Assembly (NCBI RefSeq): GCF_023238445.1
Contig: NZ_CP096658.1
Span: forward strand, 558,001 to 622,000
Reading direction: 5' to 3'
DNA: 64,000 bases
Source: Halorussus gelatinilyticus
Lineage (GTDB): Archaea; Halobacteriota; Halobacteria; Halobacteriales; Haladaptataceae
Below are positions 26,001 through 33,334 of this stretch, in pieces. The translations under genes and the position numbers were made by a program. The notes under the pieces were generated by a model. The model was given only the letters and a program-made list of their open reading frames with translations. It did no database searches and was not told the origin of the DNA. How positions within the stretch are numbered: position 1 is the stretch's first letter; the number at the start of each line of letters is the position of its first letter.

Positions 26001-26474
26001 CGCGTGTTCGATGATGTCGTAGGCGACCACGCTCCGCGAACCGGAGACAATGAACGCGACAAACTGTTCTCCTTCTTCCGGGAGGAGGTACTGGACGACT
26101 TCCTCGCGTCCGACCTGTGGGAAGAAATCCAACGAGCCGAACGGGTTACCGTTGAGAGACCCATCGATGGTCTCGTTACTGTTGACGGCGTCGAAATAGA
26201 GATACACGGCACGAGCGATTTTGTCGTCGAATTGCCCTCCGGTGAACAGTACGTGGCCGATCTGAAAATCACGCTGACAGATCAAACACCGGAGACGAGA
26301 CGTCGATACGAACTCCAAGTGACTGCTTACTCGTACCTCTTCGAGCAGCAGGATAGTTCGGAAAGTCCTGTGAATCGGACAGTAGAAACATTCGGCGTCG
26401 AACGGGATACAATCGAGTCGTCGTGGCCATCAGAAATCGTCGAACGGAGACTTGCAACGCTAGTTCGACAGTAG
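22998..26474 (+). CDS. AddA-like UvrD-family helicase with C-terminal PD-(D/E)XK nuclease
   Basis: An 1158-residue protein. The superfamily 1 helicase motifs are all visible: Walker A VPGAGKSE (residues 32-39), DEAQD (about 340-344), GAGDLLQSVYLWR (motif III), TYRCVPG (motif IV), TIHDAKGDQDD (motif V) and YVSLTRARDH (motif VI, about 827). The C-terminus carries a RecB-type nuclease: GTSDFVVE, then YVADLKIT (about residue 1080) and YELQVTAYSYLF. This is the architecture of AddA. It is the last gene of the six-gene operon and probably forms a helicase-nuclease complex with the AddB-like halves. Confidence 0.85.
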   Translation: MSDDPIRLQNAQRDIRNVYFDHDSGLYTLDCVPGAGKSEVTDHISAEDILRRYVAGDPTPEQRVAAISFNRSEAESIIPDICDRLREIVEHNLVPAASKVSDTEVEYLIQRIRQAPFVGTIDSILRDVLSEIAPDIGFEEMPVVGNTARQKQLYAACYKAIQEDPDLAQRVERLEDAYPTDEYDDDVSEMLETAVTYCRDRRISTEGFRSTLEQTVEDVYAQGRPRSFSDVVAAVEHCVGADIDESPYDDIGDDEQNRICDADSRLHDDWRARIDDFCTVLEEYRITYRQTIRDRGVVSHTDVAYLVDAYFDDRLGNVDDAHRARIRQRYQTRIQSLIIDEAQDVSSIQHAALSHLVTSSARVFGAGDLLQSVYLWRHAEPTLFETATVDGEYLGINWDVHEHRTAKTTYRCVPGVASAINEISEAALTDPARGNLGDLDVRYPGLEADRDSTDESNVHIAAFDPIASDPDSYAWVNPVEGRGEATTLATLLSKGLADGTFADENDDPLGITVLFRWSSKMDVYAEAFEEMGLSVRNASEDLFECSVVNAVLDVCEWLVAPADPERTRALVTGANLGLEPLADNYEAYQWDIDAVLGDCDLTDAHQHVLDGLSELRDRRDSFLSRPAGTYAEDIIETLALRADFYGWFDVDPAQRVANLDALVETLEEWEADEHYTPRELTELVEPFRENPYMGPDQPNTADTSHDVEFRTIHDAKGDQDDVVAVANLGFSLWKHGPQAQRFLTQGSIAGLAPPTDTEIPSDIALPPFANGLYDPEDTRDRDVGLRWATGHWCDDVAKSADATSLVGPDRLKRVAANERAEAWRLLYVSLTRARDHLVVPLPRSLPDEFRPRDRWLDTIRDGVNFTGEQTGSYTVGTDTGSFDVGVNDVALRATWTNTVTSRDDDVAVNPPRRTDLDPWVPRFAHPSTLYPLTDDPDEQVLDHLLGNALHTDANDVPDDVPLQFDRLGPDDVGSCLHEVLTTLVEREVPEHTLRSLGDEVRRVFDDVVGDHAPRTGDNERDKLFSFFREEVLDDFLASDLWEEIQRAERVTVERPIDGLVTVDGVEIEIHGTSDFVVELPSGEQYVADLKITLTDQTPETRRRYELQVTAYSYLFEQQDSSESPVNRTVETFGVERDTIESSWPSEIVERRLATLVRQ

Positions 26475-26985
26475 TGCCAATCGGAGGTACGTGTTGCCTT
26501 GTCGAACGCTATTTCATTACCCGGCAGTCAGCAACTCTGCTGCTTTGTCGTGATTCTAAAGAATTCATTGAAAGCGTAGGTGGAGGCAGATGTCCACCAG
26601 CGAGTCTACGAGGAGAAAATTGAATTCAACGAAATCGGAAGTACTAGCAGTCTCAAGCGGTAATTAGCCGGTTTAGAATTTCGTCGATGGTGTTGGTCAC
26701 TCCTCAGACCCTAACCTATTATTAAGACTGCAGAATAACTAGTGTGATGCCTCGGGTGGTCTCTGGGTTGTCGTTATAGGTTTTCTCTTGGGTGTGGGTG
26801 AGCACTGGCGGTGTGTGAGCGGCTGGTCGTTGACAAGTTCGTTGGTGTCGATCGTGACTGTGTCGCCGACGTCTGCACCCCGGGTAGGTTGCGTGACACT
26901 GTGACTGACCGCCGGGTCGTGACACTCTGCGAAGCCCAGCGGCGTATGAGTGTGACTGGCGGGACAACCCTTCCTCAAAAACAGA
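26475..26985. other. gene-poor region with GTGACACT-type repeats
   Basis: About 510 bp without a convincing gene. Between 26840 and 26960 short GTGAC/GTCAC and GTGACACT words recur, ending in the 34-bp direct repeat at 26919. Open frames on either strand (26739-26978 minus, 26811-27065 plus) lack coding character apart from a peptide VTLCEAQRRMS shared with the second repeat copy. Confidence 0.4.
26919..26952 (+). repeat. 34-bp direct repeat, copy 1
   Basis: Matches 27955-27988 at 33 of 34 positions (a T in place of C at the 27th base). It begins GTGACACTCTGCGAAGCC. The two copies bracket the gene at 26986-27861. Confidence 0.75.
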
Positions 26986-27861
26986 TTAGAGCCGGTTACG
27001 GAGCTGCTGGAACGTCAGTACCCTATCGAGCCCTGGTGCATCGAACGCATCGAGGTCGTCGTTGAACTCCCCGATCTTCACGCGCCCAGTCTCGATGCCT
27101 TTGAGTGTCTCCCGATCGATGTGAACCGGGATCGACTCGCCAGCATTCAACGCCCTGAGCATATTCGCAGCCACTTCGTGATTCCGCACGACCCACACAG
27201 ACTCCCCATCAGCATCCGCCAGAACACGATAATCATGCCGGAGACTCGAATAGTCGTTAATCCCGGAACTCACGTCATCAGGCACCCCAGGGTCAGCGCT
27301 GACACGTCCTCCTTCCACCTCGATTGTGGCGATGCGATCGAAGTCAGTGTTGACGATGACTAAGTCTGTCCTGCTTCCGTCCTCTCGCGGAGAGACTTCG
27401 ACCCGATGGACGTCATCGCGCGATCCGTAGTACTGCCTAGTGAGCTCAACACCAACGCGGTGCGGGGTGTCATCACCAGCATCACCGACGTTGAACCCGT
27501 GCTTCTTCGTCATCCGGGCGGCCTTCTGCCCGTCCGGTGTGACGGTGTAATACCGTCTTCGCGCAGTACCTGTATGGAGTTTTAGATATCCCAACCGCTG
27601 CAGTTTGTCGTCGTCAATGTCGTACAATGTTTTGATAGTGGAGGACATCGATTCGCGGAGATTATACCCGTCCAACTCGCCGTTCATCGCCTTCACGACT
27701 GCCTGCATGAACTCGGCTTCATCTCGCGTGATGTCGTATTCAGCGAGGTGTTGGGGAGTGTATCCTTTATTCCCGACTCGGGTGAGCGGAATGGGTCCAC
27801 TGTTACTGCTTTGTCCGAACGGGTCATTCGGATCCCGTGGATCTGGAGGGTGCTCGCGCAT
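26986..27861 (-). CDS. winged-helix protein with nuclease-like C-terminal domain
   Basis: A 291-residue protein. Residues 40-115 form a winged helix (DEAEFMQAVVKAMNGELDGY ... RRYYTVTPDGQKAARM). The C-terminal domain has SRTDLVIVNTDFDRIATIEVEGG, with D and ExE in the places expected of a PD-(D/E)XK or replication-relaxation-like fold, then NDYSSLRHDYRVL and VWVVRNHEVAANML. It may be a plasmid replication/relaxation or restriction-like protein. A TATA box (CATTATAC, 27878-27886) is about 22 bp from the ATG. It lies between two copies of a direct repeat, so it may have moved as a unit. Confidence 0.65.
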   Translation of the reverse strand: MREHPPDPRDPNDPFGQSSNSGPIPLTRVGNKGYTPQHLAEYDITRDEAEFMQAVVKAMNGELDGYNLRESMSSTIKTLYDIDDDKLQRLGYLKLHTGTARRRYYTVTPDGQKAARMTKKHGFNVGDAGDDTPHRVGVELTRQYYGSRDDVHRVEVSPREDGSRTDLVIVNTDFDRIATIEVEGGRVSADPGVPDDVSSGINDYSSLRHDYRVLADADGESVWVVRNHEVAANMLRALNAGESIPVHIDRETLKGIETGRVKIGEFNDDLDAFDAPGLDRVLTFQQLRNRL

Positions 27862-27954
27862 ATGTTATTTTCTGGCTACTGTATAATGTCTCCTTGTAGG
27901 GGGATCTCAGTGTGGTTTTCACGCAGGGGTTACACGTGTCCTGACTGCGGGTGC

Positions 27955-27988
27955 GTGACACTCTGCGAAGCCCAGCGGCGCATGAGTG
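27955..27988 (+). repeat. 34-bp direct repeat, copy 2
   Basis: Second copy of the 26919-26952 repeat. In the plus strand it can encode VTLCEAQRRMS, here preceded by a CPDCG cysteine pair (27938-27952), which hints that both copies are relics of one small zinc-finger coding sequence. Confidence 0.75.
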
Positions 27989-28101
27989 CCGTCGCAGTGA
28001 CACTGGAACGTCTCAGACTCCTGGGAGGTAAATCCTCCACCCCCTCTACATCAACACACATATCCGGGCGTGAGAGGCGGTACTATACCCTGGCAAACAC
28101 C

Positions 28102-28300
28102 GTTCCGCGTACTTAGGTTTCTTTATAGCGTCTCTTATCGTCTTAGCTACCGCGCGGTGTTTTCAAAACTCAACGGTTTGAGACATCCGCGCGGAACCGT
28201 TTCCGCGCATAGTTTCCGCATGTACCTGTTTCGTTTCCGCGTAGGGTTTCCGCCACGGGTTCACCTATTCCGCGTATGGTTTTCGCACCTACGCGGAAAC
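28102..28300. repeat. iteron-like array of TTTCCGCGTA repeats
   Basis: Eight related words lie within 200 bp: GTTCCGCGTA (28102), the palindrome TCCGCGCGGA (28186), TTTCCGCGCAT (28200), TTTCCGCA (28213), TTTCCGCGTA (28234), GTTTCCGCC (28246), ATTCCGCGTA (28267) and the inverse TACGCGGAAAC (28290). Spacing is irregular (13 to 84 bp). Such arrays bind plasmid replication initiators or repressors. The array ends 46 bp before the start of the recombinase-like gene. The rest of the 27862-28345 gap holds no gene. Confidence 0.65.
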
Positions 28301-28345
28301 CCCCTGTGAAAACTTATGGTGGTGACGAGACTACATTGACATGTG

Positions 28346-29209
28346 ATGAAAGACGCAGAATTGGCCGATGAGAATCAGATGCAACTGACTGATATCGACA
28401 GTCTCGGTAACACTGACAGTGAAACTGACAGTGACACTGACGGTGACAGTGAGATTGACAAGTGCTGCGTGATCGTTCACCAACCAACTCGGAAAGAGCT
28501 GGCGCGGTCGGTACGGTCGTGCTTAGCGCACGCCAACCAGATTGTGAGCGCAGGAACGATCGACTCTGCAACGCGCGCTGATGCCGGACACAAAATCGCG
28601 TCCGGTAAAATCGACTTGCCCGATCGGGCGGTCCCCATCGACGTTGGTGGGATTGCGCTGGGGATCGATGCCGAACGGCGGCACGTCGTGAATGGTGTGA
28701 GCGTGAGCGAGAAGACTGACGACATTCGCCACGTTGTCGTTGACAGTATCGGAACGCTCGGTAAGGATCATGCAGAGATCCGGGACAGGGTTGAAACGCT
28801 GGTGAACGGTGGCGTGACACTCCACCTGAACGACACTGCAGTGGAGATTGACAGTGACTCCGCGGACGCGGTGCTGGGGGTGCTGGACTCGCTGGATAAG
28901 GGTGGGGTCGAACTGCAGCGCGCGGCGGGGATCCGGGACGTTCGTGACTGGGCGGACGGGATTGACCGCGACCGCGGGCGGGCTCCGCTCGGCTTCGAAT
29001 ATGTCGATGGTGAGCTGGTGACTGCGGCGAATTACGATGAGGTTCGCGCGGTGCTGTCGATGGCTCGTGCTGGCCCTGATGGTGACCGTGAACTGTCGAA
29101 GCGGAAGGCTGCGGAGCGATTGGATGTGGCTCCTCGAACGATCGGGCGGGCGCTCGATAATCTCGATCGTTACGGTCTCGAAGAAGAGGGGGAGGACACT
29201 GAGGAGTGA
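28346..29209 (+). CDS. serine-recombinase-like protein lacking catalytic residues
   Basis: A 287-residue protein from ATG 28346. Its C-terminal half follows the resolvase layout seen in the true recombinase at 13529-14197: IRHVVVDSIGTLGKDHAEIR, then LVNGGVTLHLNDTAVEID, RGRAPLGFEYVDG, and a helix-turn-helix SKRKAAERLDVAPRTIGRAL. The YxRxS nucleophile region and the RLxR arginines are absent (SIGTLGKD instead). The N-terminus has a run of DS/DT repeats. It is likely a DNA-binding protein derived from a serine recombinase. Its place next to the iterons suggests a replication, partition or repressor role. Confidence 0.65.
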   Translation: MKDAELADENQMQLTDIDSLGNTDSETDSDTDGDSEIDKCCVIVHQPTRKELARSVRSCLAHANQIVSAGTIDSATRADAGHKIASGKIDLPDRAVPIDVGGIALGIDAERRHVVNGVSVSEKTDDIRHVVVDSIGTLGKDHAEIRDRVETLVNGGVTLHLNDTAVEIDSDSADAVLGVLDSLDKGGVELQRAAGIRDVRDWADGIDRDRGRAPLGFEYVDGELVTAANYDEVRAVLSMARAGPDGDRELSKRKAAERLDVAPRTIGRALDNLDRYGLEEEGEDTEE

Positions 29210-29308
29210 GCGGGTTTGGGGTGCCTGCCCTCGCCCGCGCCCTACACCTGGTCTAAGTACTTCCTCCGCTGCTCTGCCTTCTGCCGTTCCGTTCTCTGGT
29301 CGTAGTGC

Positions 29309-29596
29309 TTATCGAGCGTTGACGAACACGAAGAAATCATAGTCCTGATCGTGACCCGCAGCTTTCGCAGCGTCATCTGTGAGTTTTCCTCGGAGCCGAT
29401 CGCTACGCGTCCGAGAGACATGCAGAATCCCGTCTCGATCATCGTCGTGCAGTACCGCGTCAATCCCGTCGTCAGTTCCTTTCGTCCCGGTCGGAGCGAC
29501 GTCATATCCGCGTTCGGCGAGCAGATCAGCAGCGAGCTTCTCCAGGTCTTGCGGGTACGCGTTCCCCAACGCAGTTTCGAGTTCCGTGAGCGACAC
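29309..29596 (-). CDS. short Mrr-like restriction endonuclease domain, probably truncated
   Basis: A 95-residue protein from GTG 29596; a TATA-like ATATTTTTA about 32 bp upstream supports this start over ATG 29620. It has the Mrr-type start of LEKLAADLLAERGYDVAPTG, then TDDGIDAVLHDDDRDGILHV. The usual QxK strand is SRTR here and the protein stops after FVFVNAR. The other minus frame continues about 25 charged residues (LDKHYDQRTERQKAEQRRKYL). Either a frameshift has shortened it or the short form is natural. Nuclease activity is doubtful. Confidence 0.55.
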   Translation of the reverse strand: MSLTELETALGNAYPQDLEKLAADLLAERGYDVAPTGTKGTDDGIDAVLHDDDRDGILHVSRTRSDRLRGKLTDDAAKAAGHDQDYDFFVFVNAR

Positions 29597-29725
29597 TATC
29601 CACAACCTATCACCGAACAACCGTAAAAATATCTGCGCAGAACCACAGCGAGCAACATACCCGGCAACGATCTGGGAGATACCGCCTAAGCGTTTATTTC
29701 ACCGCGACTGTAATCACGTGTCAAG

Positions 29726-30076
29726 ATGGACGTTGAAACTGCAGCCAACTCGTTCATACAATTGTACGAGTTCCTCCCGACAGAAGATACACCGCTCGAT
29801 GAACCAGTCATCGTCACGTTCCCAGCAACACATCACGACGCAGAATGGACGATTGTGCTTAACGGCGACCCGACCGAGTCGCACGACGTCGAAGGCATCC
29901 CGACCTCTGATTCAACAGTTACCGTACAACCAACGCAAGCCCTAGTTTTCCTCGATGGACGTCACGCCGGGATCATCGGAGCTGGAGCTGGTGAATTCTA
30001 CGACGACCAGTTCGACACGGCAGTCGAATCACTCCAGGAAGCATTCCTGACTGATTTCGCAACCGAATTCAAATAA
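29726..30076 (+). CDS. hypothetical acidic protein
   Basis: A 116-residue protein with strand-rich sequence (EPVIVTFPATHHDAEWTIVL) and a glycine-rich turn (HAGIIGAGAGEFYDDQF). A TATA box TTTATTT (29693-29699) lies 30 bp upstream of the ATG, giving a leaderless transcript, so the gene is probably expressed. It is divergent from the Mrr-like gene. No family is recognised. Confidence 0.65.
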   Translation: MDVETAANSFIQLYEFLPTEDTPLDEPVIVTFPATHHDAEWTIVLNGDPTESHDVEGIPTSDSTVTVQPTQALVFLDGRHAGIIGAGAGEFYDDQFDTAVESLQEAFLTDFATEFK

Positions 30077-30155
30077 ATGAGGTGACTGGAGTACAGCGCT
30101 GCAATGCACACCGGTCGAGAGGAGTGAGGAACGATACCGGAGTCGAAGACCAGCG

Positions 30156-30503
30156 TTATGGGCGAATCATCCCGTCGATCGTATCCGCAACGAGTTCCAA
30201 CCCGTCATGCGTCAGTTCTCCAGACGGGAGATTATCTCGAATCGATGAGAGCGGGATTGTGTAGATCGCCCACGGCATCACGTAACTTGTCTTTCGTAAT
30301 TCGACGCCGTCAACGTACTCGTGCGGGAGCCGCGTCACATCGTGCGAGTAATCGTTCTGTGTACTGAGACACACGACCGTCGCTTCCTGTTCGACGTACG
30401 GTCGGTCAACATCAGAAACTACGATCACCGGGCGCGGATTCGTGTGCGCGCCGGTCGGGTCTTGAGCAAATACCAGACTGCCTTGCGGGTAGTAATACGG
30501 CAT
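30156..30503 (-). CDS. PemK/MazF-type toxin
   Basis: A 115-residue protein with the PemK/MazF pattern: QGSLVFAQDP near the start, then NPRPVIVVSD, VVCLSTQND, a middle loop and SYVMPWAIYTIPLSSI. These proteins are usually sequence-specific mRNA endonucleases. It is encoded 30 bp downstream of a winged-helix partner on the same strand, the usual antitoxin-then-toxin order. I see no disruption. Confidence 0.82.
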   Translation of the reverse strand: MPYYYPQGSLVFAQDPTGAHTNPRPVIVVSDVDRPYVEQEATVVCLSTQNDYSHDVTRLPHEYVDGVELRKTSYVMPWAIYTIPLSSIRDNLPSGELTHDGLELVADTIDGMIRP

Positions 30504-30533
30504 GAGGAGAGCTTGTGAACGATTGGTCGAGTG

Positions 30534-30983
30534 TTACGCCTCGTCGTTTTCAGCTGCGATCCATTCTTCCGGCGAGGGTTCCTCGCGCGGTGTATCCCGT
30601 TCCTGCAGGCGGTCGTTCGGGATTTCCGTTTTCGCGCTCGCACCGGTTTGCTCGACGTCGTCTGGATCGATCCCAGCTTCAGGATACCGAGACAGCATCG
30701 TGTCGAGTGAGACGAGGCTTTGCGCGAACCGGCGGAGATCCTCGCGGTGGTCAAGGCCGTGGTAAAGGCCGTCGCTCGTTTTCCCGATGAGCCCCTCGTC
30801 ATGGAGTCGGGAGAGTGTCCCGGACACGGTTCCACGCGGCAGATCGAGCTTCTCTCGGATTTCCGCAGGTGTGAATCCGAGATTCGTATCGCGGTACAGG
30901 AGTTTGATTATTTTGGCTTTGTTCGTCTCTGGCCGGATCGTGATCGGGTCGTCAGGGTCATGTTTGCGAAGATCGATCGGCAT
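30534..30983 (-). CDS. winged-helix partner/antitoxin of the PemK-like toxin
   Basis: A 149-residue MarR-type winged-helix protein: KAKIIKLLYRDTNLGFTPAE, IREKLDLPRGTVSGTLSRLHDEGL and a short wing (KTSDGLYHGLDH). Its C-terminal tail is acidic and likely unfolded (TPREEPSPEEWIAAENDEA), as expected of an antitoxin that wraps its toxin. It precedes the PemK-like gene and probably represses the pair. Inverted GTACGC/GCGTAC repeats overlap its promoter. Confidence 0.75.
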   Translation of the reverse strand: MPIDLRKHDPDDPITIRPETNKAKIIKLLYRDTNLGFTPAEIREKLDLPRGTVSGTLSRLHDEGLIGKTSDGLYHGLDHREDLRRFAQSLVSLDTMLSRYPEAGIDPDDVEQTGASAKTEIPNDRLQERDTPREEPSPEEWIAAENDEA

Positions 30984-30989
30984 TTGAGT

Positions 30990-31026
30990 GTACGCGTTTG
31001 TACGTATTTGTAGCGCATAAGCGTAC
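30990..31026 (-). promoter_or_regulatory. operator/promoter region of the toxin-antitoxin pair
   Basis: GTACGC (30990-30995) and GCGTAC (31021-31026) form inverted half-sites around a TATA-like CAAATACG (minus strand, centre about 24 bp from ATG 30983). The layout suggests autoregulation by the winged-helix protein. Confidence 0.45.
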
Positions 31027-31165
31027 TGGTGATCGCAGACGACACCGCGCCACAGTATCCCGAGTTCTGGCTGATCAGTGGCCTATCGTGTGCGCGCAAC
31101 TCGGGAGTGGTGTGATTGCGTGGACCACGACTGTTTTTGATGGTTCTCCTACCATGCCTGAGTAA

Positions 31166-31678
31166 ATGCCGCGGCCGCCAAAGTACACGGATGAAGAATT
31201 ACTGGAGGAAATACGGCGATTAGCTGAACGACTTGCCCGGTCACCACCGTTGAAACGCGATATGAACGAGTACGGGAAGCACGGAGCGAAAACCTATCAG
31301 GACCGGTGGGGGAGTTGGTCGAACGCGGTTAATGCAGCTGGGTTCGAACCACGAGAGCAAGGGACGGAATACCAGGAGCGACCAGATGCCTGTCCATTGT
31401 GTGAGCGTTCGGAGACTGGGTTGGATTTCCATCACTGGCGGTACGGTGAGAATGAAGTCGGGTGTTATCTGTGCCGGGACTGCCATGATGACGTTCACCG
31501 GGGGGAGGCGAAGACTGAGAATCCCGGATGGTTGGTTCCGTGTGTCAAGAATCTCGTCTCACGTCACTTGGAATATCATGATGGTGTTGACCCGGAGGTG
31601 GACGTGATTTTGGATCGGTATAATCTCCCAGATATCGGGGATGTCGTGTCGATGGCTATCGAACGCGAGGGTTCGTGA
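31166..31678 (+). CDS. HNH endonuclease with homing-endonuclease-associated repeat
   Basis: A 170-residue protein. Residues 8-62 resemble the homing-endonuclease-associated repeat (YTDEELLEEIRRLAERL, YQDRWGSWSNAVNAAGFEP). Then comes a Cys4 HNH domain: CPLC, LDFHHWRYGE with the catalytic histidine pair, CYLCRDCHDDVH. It is an intact, free-standing HNH nuclease of the kind found near phage, intron and defence loci. Its target is unknown. Confidence 0.85.
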   Translation: MPRPPKYTDEELLEEIRRLAERLARSPPLKRDMNEYGKHGAKTYQDRWGSWSNAVNAAGFEPREQGTEYQERPDACPLCERSETGLDFHHWRYGENEVGCYLCRDCHDDVHRGEAKTENPGWLVPCVKNLVSRHLEYHDGVDPEVDVILDRYNLPDIGDVVSMAIEREGS

Positions 31679-31837
31679 ACGAAGGGGTGGCGTGTCGGTG
31701 ATCGGATTGCGTTGCGTGCCGGGAAGGTGTGGTCAAGTTACGATCGACACAAAACATGCGACTCTGACGATACCTCGCTCAACGGTATTGAACGGGACCT
31801 GGTCAATTTGGAGTGATCCTTAGTTCCGGATAACCTC

Positions 31838-32986
31838 TCACTGAAGCACTGGCTGATCACCGTGTTCTACAGCGAAGGTCCTCTCAAGTAGATCTGCGAT
31901 TTCATGGAGGCTATCAACAGCGCACGGCTGCATCTTCATCGAGATCCGATCTGACGACCCCGTCAACTTGTTCTTCTTCCCCAGTTGAAGCACGACATCG
32001 GATGTTGGTGATGGAAGCGTCGCTGACAACCACACAATGACATTATCGGTACCGGTCAACCAAGCCGTTGTGAGGTCGTGCCATTCGGAGTCACATTCTT
32101 CGGGTGCTGGGCGTGCATCGCCAAAGGCGACTGATTCAACCTCCTCTGCAAACTCTCGAAGATGGTCTGTGTCTCCAGGTTGAGCTTGGACTTGGAGGTT
32201 TTCACCACCGCTGTGCGTCGCTTTGGAGGCACCGAAGGTGATCTCGCCGGTTGGTGATTTCACAATTCGGATGCTCCCACGAACCTTTACGTCACGTTCC
32301 GCGATGGTAATCCACTCTCCGGACTGATCGAACGATTCCCAGTACTCCCCAGGAATCGGTACTTCGAGTTCAACTGATGGAGTCGTTTCCTTCCACAGTG
32401 ACTGGATCACATCTGAATACCCGGCCATTTCTCGCCGGTTTGGCAGGGCGTTCGGCCACAGTGTGAGTATTCCTGAGAGGTCCACGTCGTGAGTCGTGAA
32501 GTCGTCTTCTTCAAGCCATGCTACACTGTATGAGTGCTCGAAGTAGTGTTCTGTGACACCCTCAATGTCCTTTCCTTTGTTCATGTACTGCGCTTCGACT
32601 GCGAGACCTTCCCCGTATGGAGATCGGGGCTCAGGGAATGTGAGAAGGACATCAGCGAACCTCCCGTTCACGTGTCCTTCCAACTCCAGGTTAGCATCCG
32701 GGAACTCCTCTTCCAATCGAGAGTACGAAATCGCCTTCATTTTGTGATGAATGTCGGACTCACCAGGGCACTCACCACCGCCACCGCCACCGTCACTCCC
32801 ACCAGCGTCACTACCGGTCGAGGTGTCTGGGCTGTGGCTGAAATGACGGGATACGAACGACCCACTCCGGTAGTGTGAACTTTTGACATACATTTTGTCG
32901 TCACAAGTAGGGCAGCGAACAGTAGAACCGTCGGATACCTGCGGTGGAATGACTTCTTCACTATTCCGGATCCCGAGATATGGCAT
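31838..32986 (-). CDS. CoiA-like competence/nuclease family protein
   Basis: A 382-residue protein from ATG 32986 with a TATA-like GTTTATCT about 29 bp upstream. The N-terminal zinc pair CPTCDDKMYV is followed by RHFSH. A glycine/serine linker leads to a nuclease core: ESDIHHKMK, FADVLLTF and GLAVEAQYMNKGKDIEG, matching the CoiA-type restriction-endonuclease-like fold (D and ExQ residues). A C-terminal beta-rich domain of about 200 residues is specific to this protein. CoiA proteins help natural transformation in bacteria; in archaea their role is unclear. Confidence 0.75.
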   Translation of the reverse strand: MPYLGIRNSEEVIPPQVSDGSTVRCPTCDDKMYVKSSHYRSGSFVSRHFSHSPDTSTGSDAGGSDGGGGGGECPGESDIHHKMKAISYSRLEEEFPDANLELEGHVNGRFADVLLTFPEPRSPYGEGLAVEAQYMNKGKDIEGVTEHYFEHSYSVAWLEEDDFTTHDVDLSGILTLWPNALPNRREMAGYSDVIQSLWKETTPSVELEVPIPGEYWESFDQSGEWITIAERDVKVRGSIRIVKSPTGEITFGASKATHSGGENLQVQAQPGDTDHLREFAEEVESVAFGDARPAPEECDSEWHDLTTAWLTGTDNVIVWLSATLPSPTSDVVLQLGKKNKLTGSSDRISMKMQPCAVDSLHEIADLLERTFAVEHGDQPVLQ

Positions 32987-33198
32987 TAGATAACAACAAG
33001 AACCTATTCCAGATAAACCCTCATTCGTATCTGAGCTTGTTGAGAACATCATTGTCCCAAGTAGGGAGAACCCGAGGATTATCGCGTGCTAGAGGACTTT
33101 GAATAGCCAAAGAATCCGGGGGCTGTACGTTGGGAATCATCTGTCAGAGAAAAATTCCGGCCAATAAGAAGCTAACCGTCGAAGGAATGTGCCAGTGC

Positions 33199-33214
33199 GA
33201 CTCTGTTGAAACCC
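33199..33214 (+). repeat. solitary IS6-type terminal repeat
   Basis: GACTCTGTTGAAACCC resembles the 16-bp ends of the intact elements. It is followed inward by GGTCAATACAGAG (33244-33256), the same inner motif as their right ends. No partner end is visible within the next kilobase. Confidence 0.5.
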
Positions 33215-33258
33215 TCGGTGGTTGATACAATCACATCAGATTTGGTCAATACAGAGAA

Positions 33259-33279
33259 CTCACGGATCGCTCAGTACAG
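33259..33279 (+). repeat. 21-bp direct repeat, copy 1
   Basis: CTCACGGATCGCTCAGTACAG is repeated exactly at 34004-34024. The copies bracket the two small membrane genes at 33335-33860. Confidence 0.8.
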
Positions 33280-33334
33280 GTAAAGCACGTATCGTTCGGT
33301 ACTGAGTGCGAGTCTATCGCTGGCTGGTTAAGAA

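Noticed and set aside
28102-28300. Possible CRISPR array
   Set aside because: The repeated words are about 10 bp, unevenly spaced and in both orientations, and no cas genes are present. An iteron or operator array fits better.
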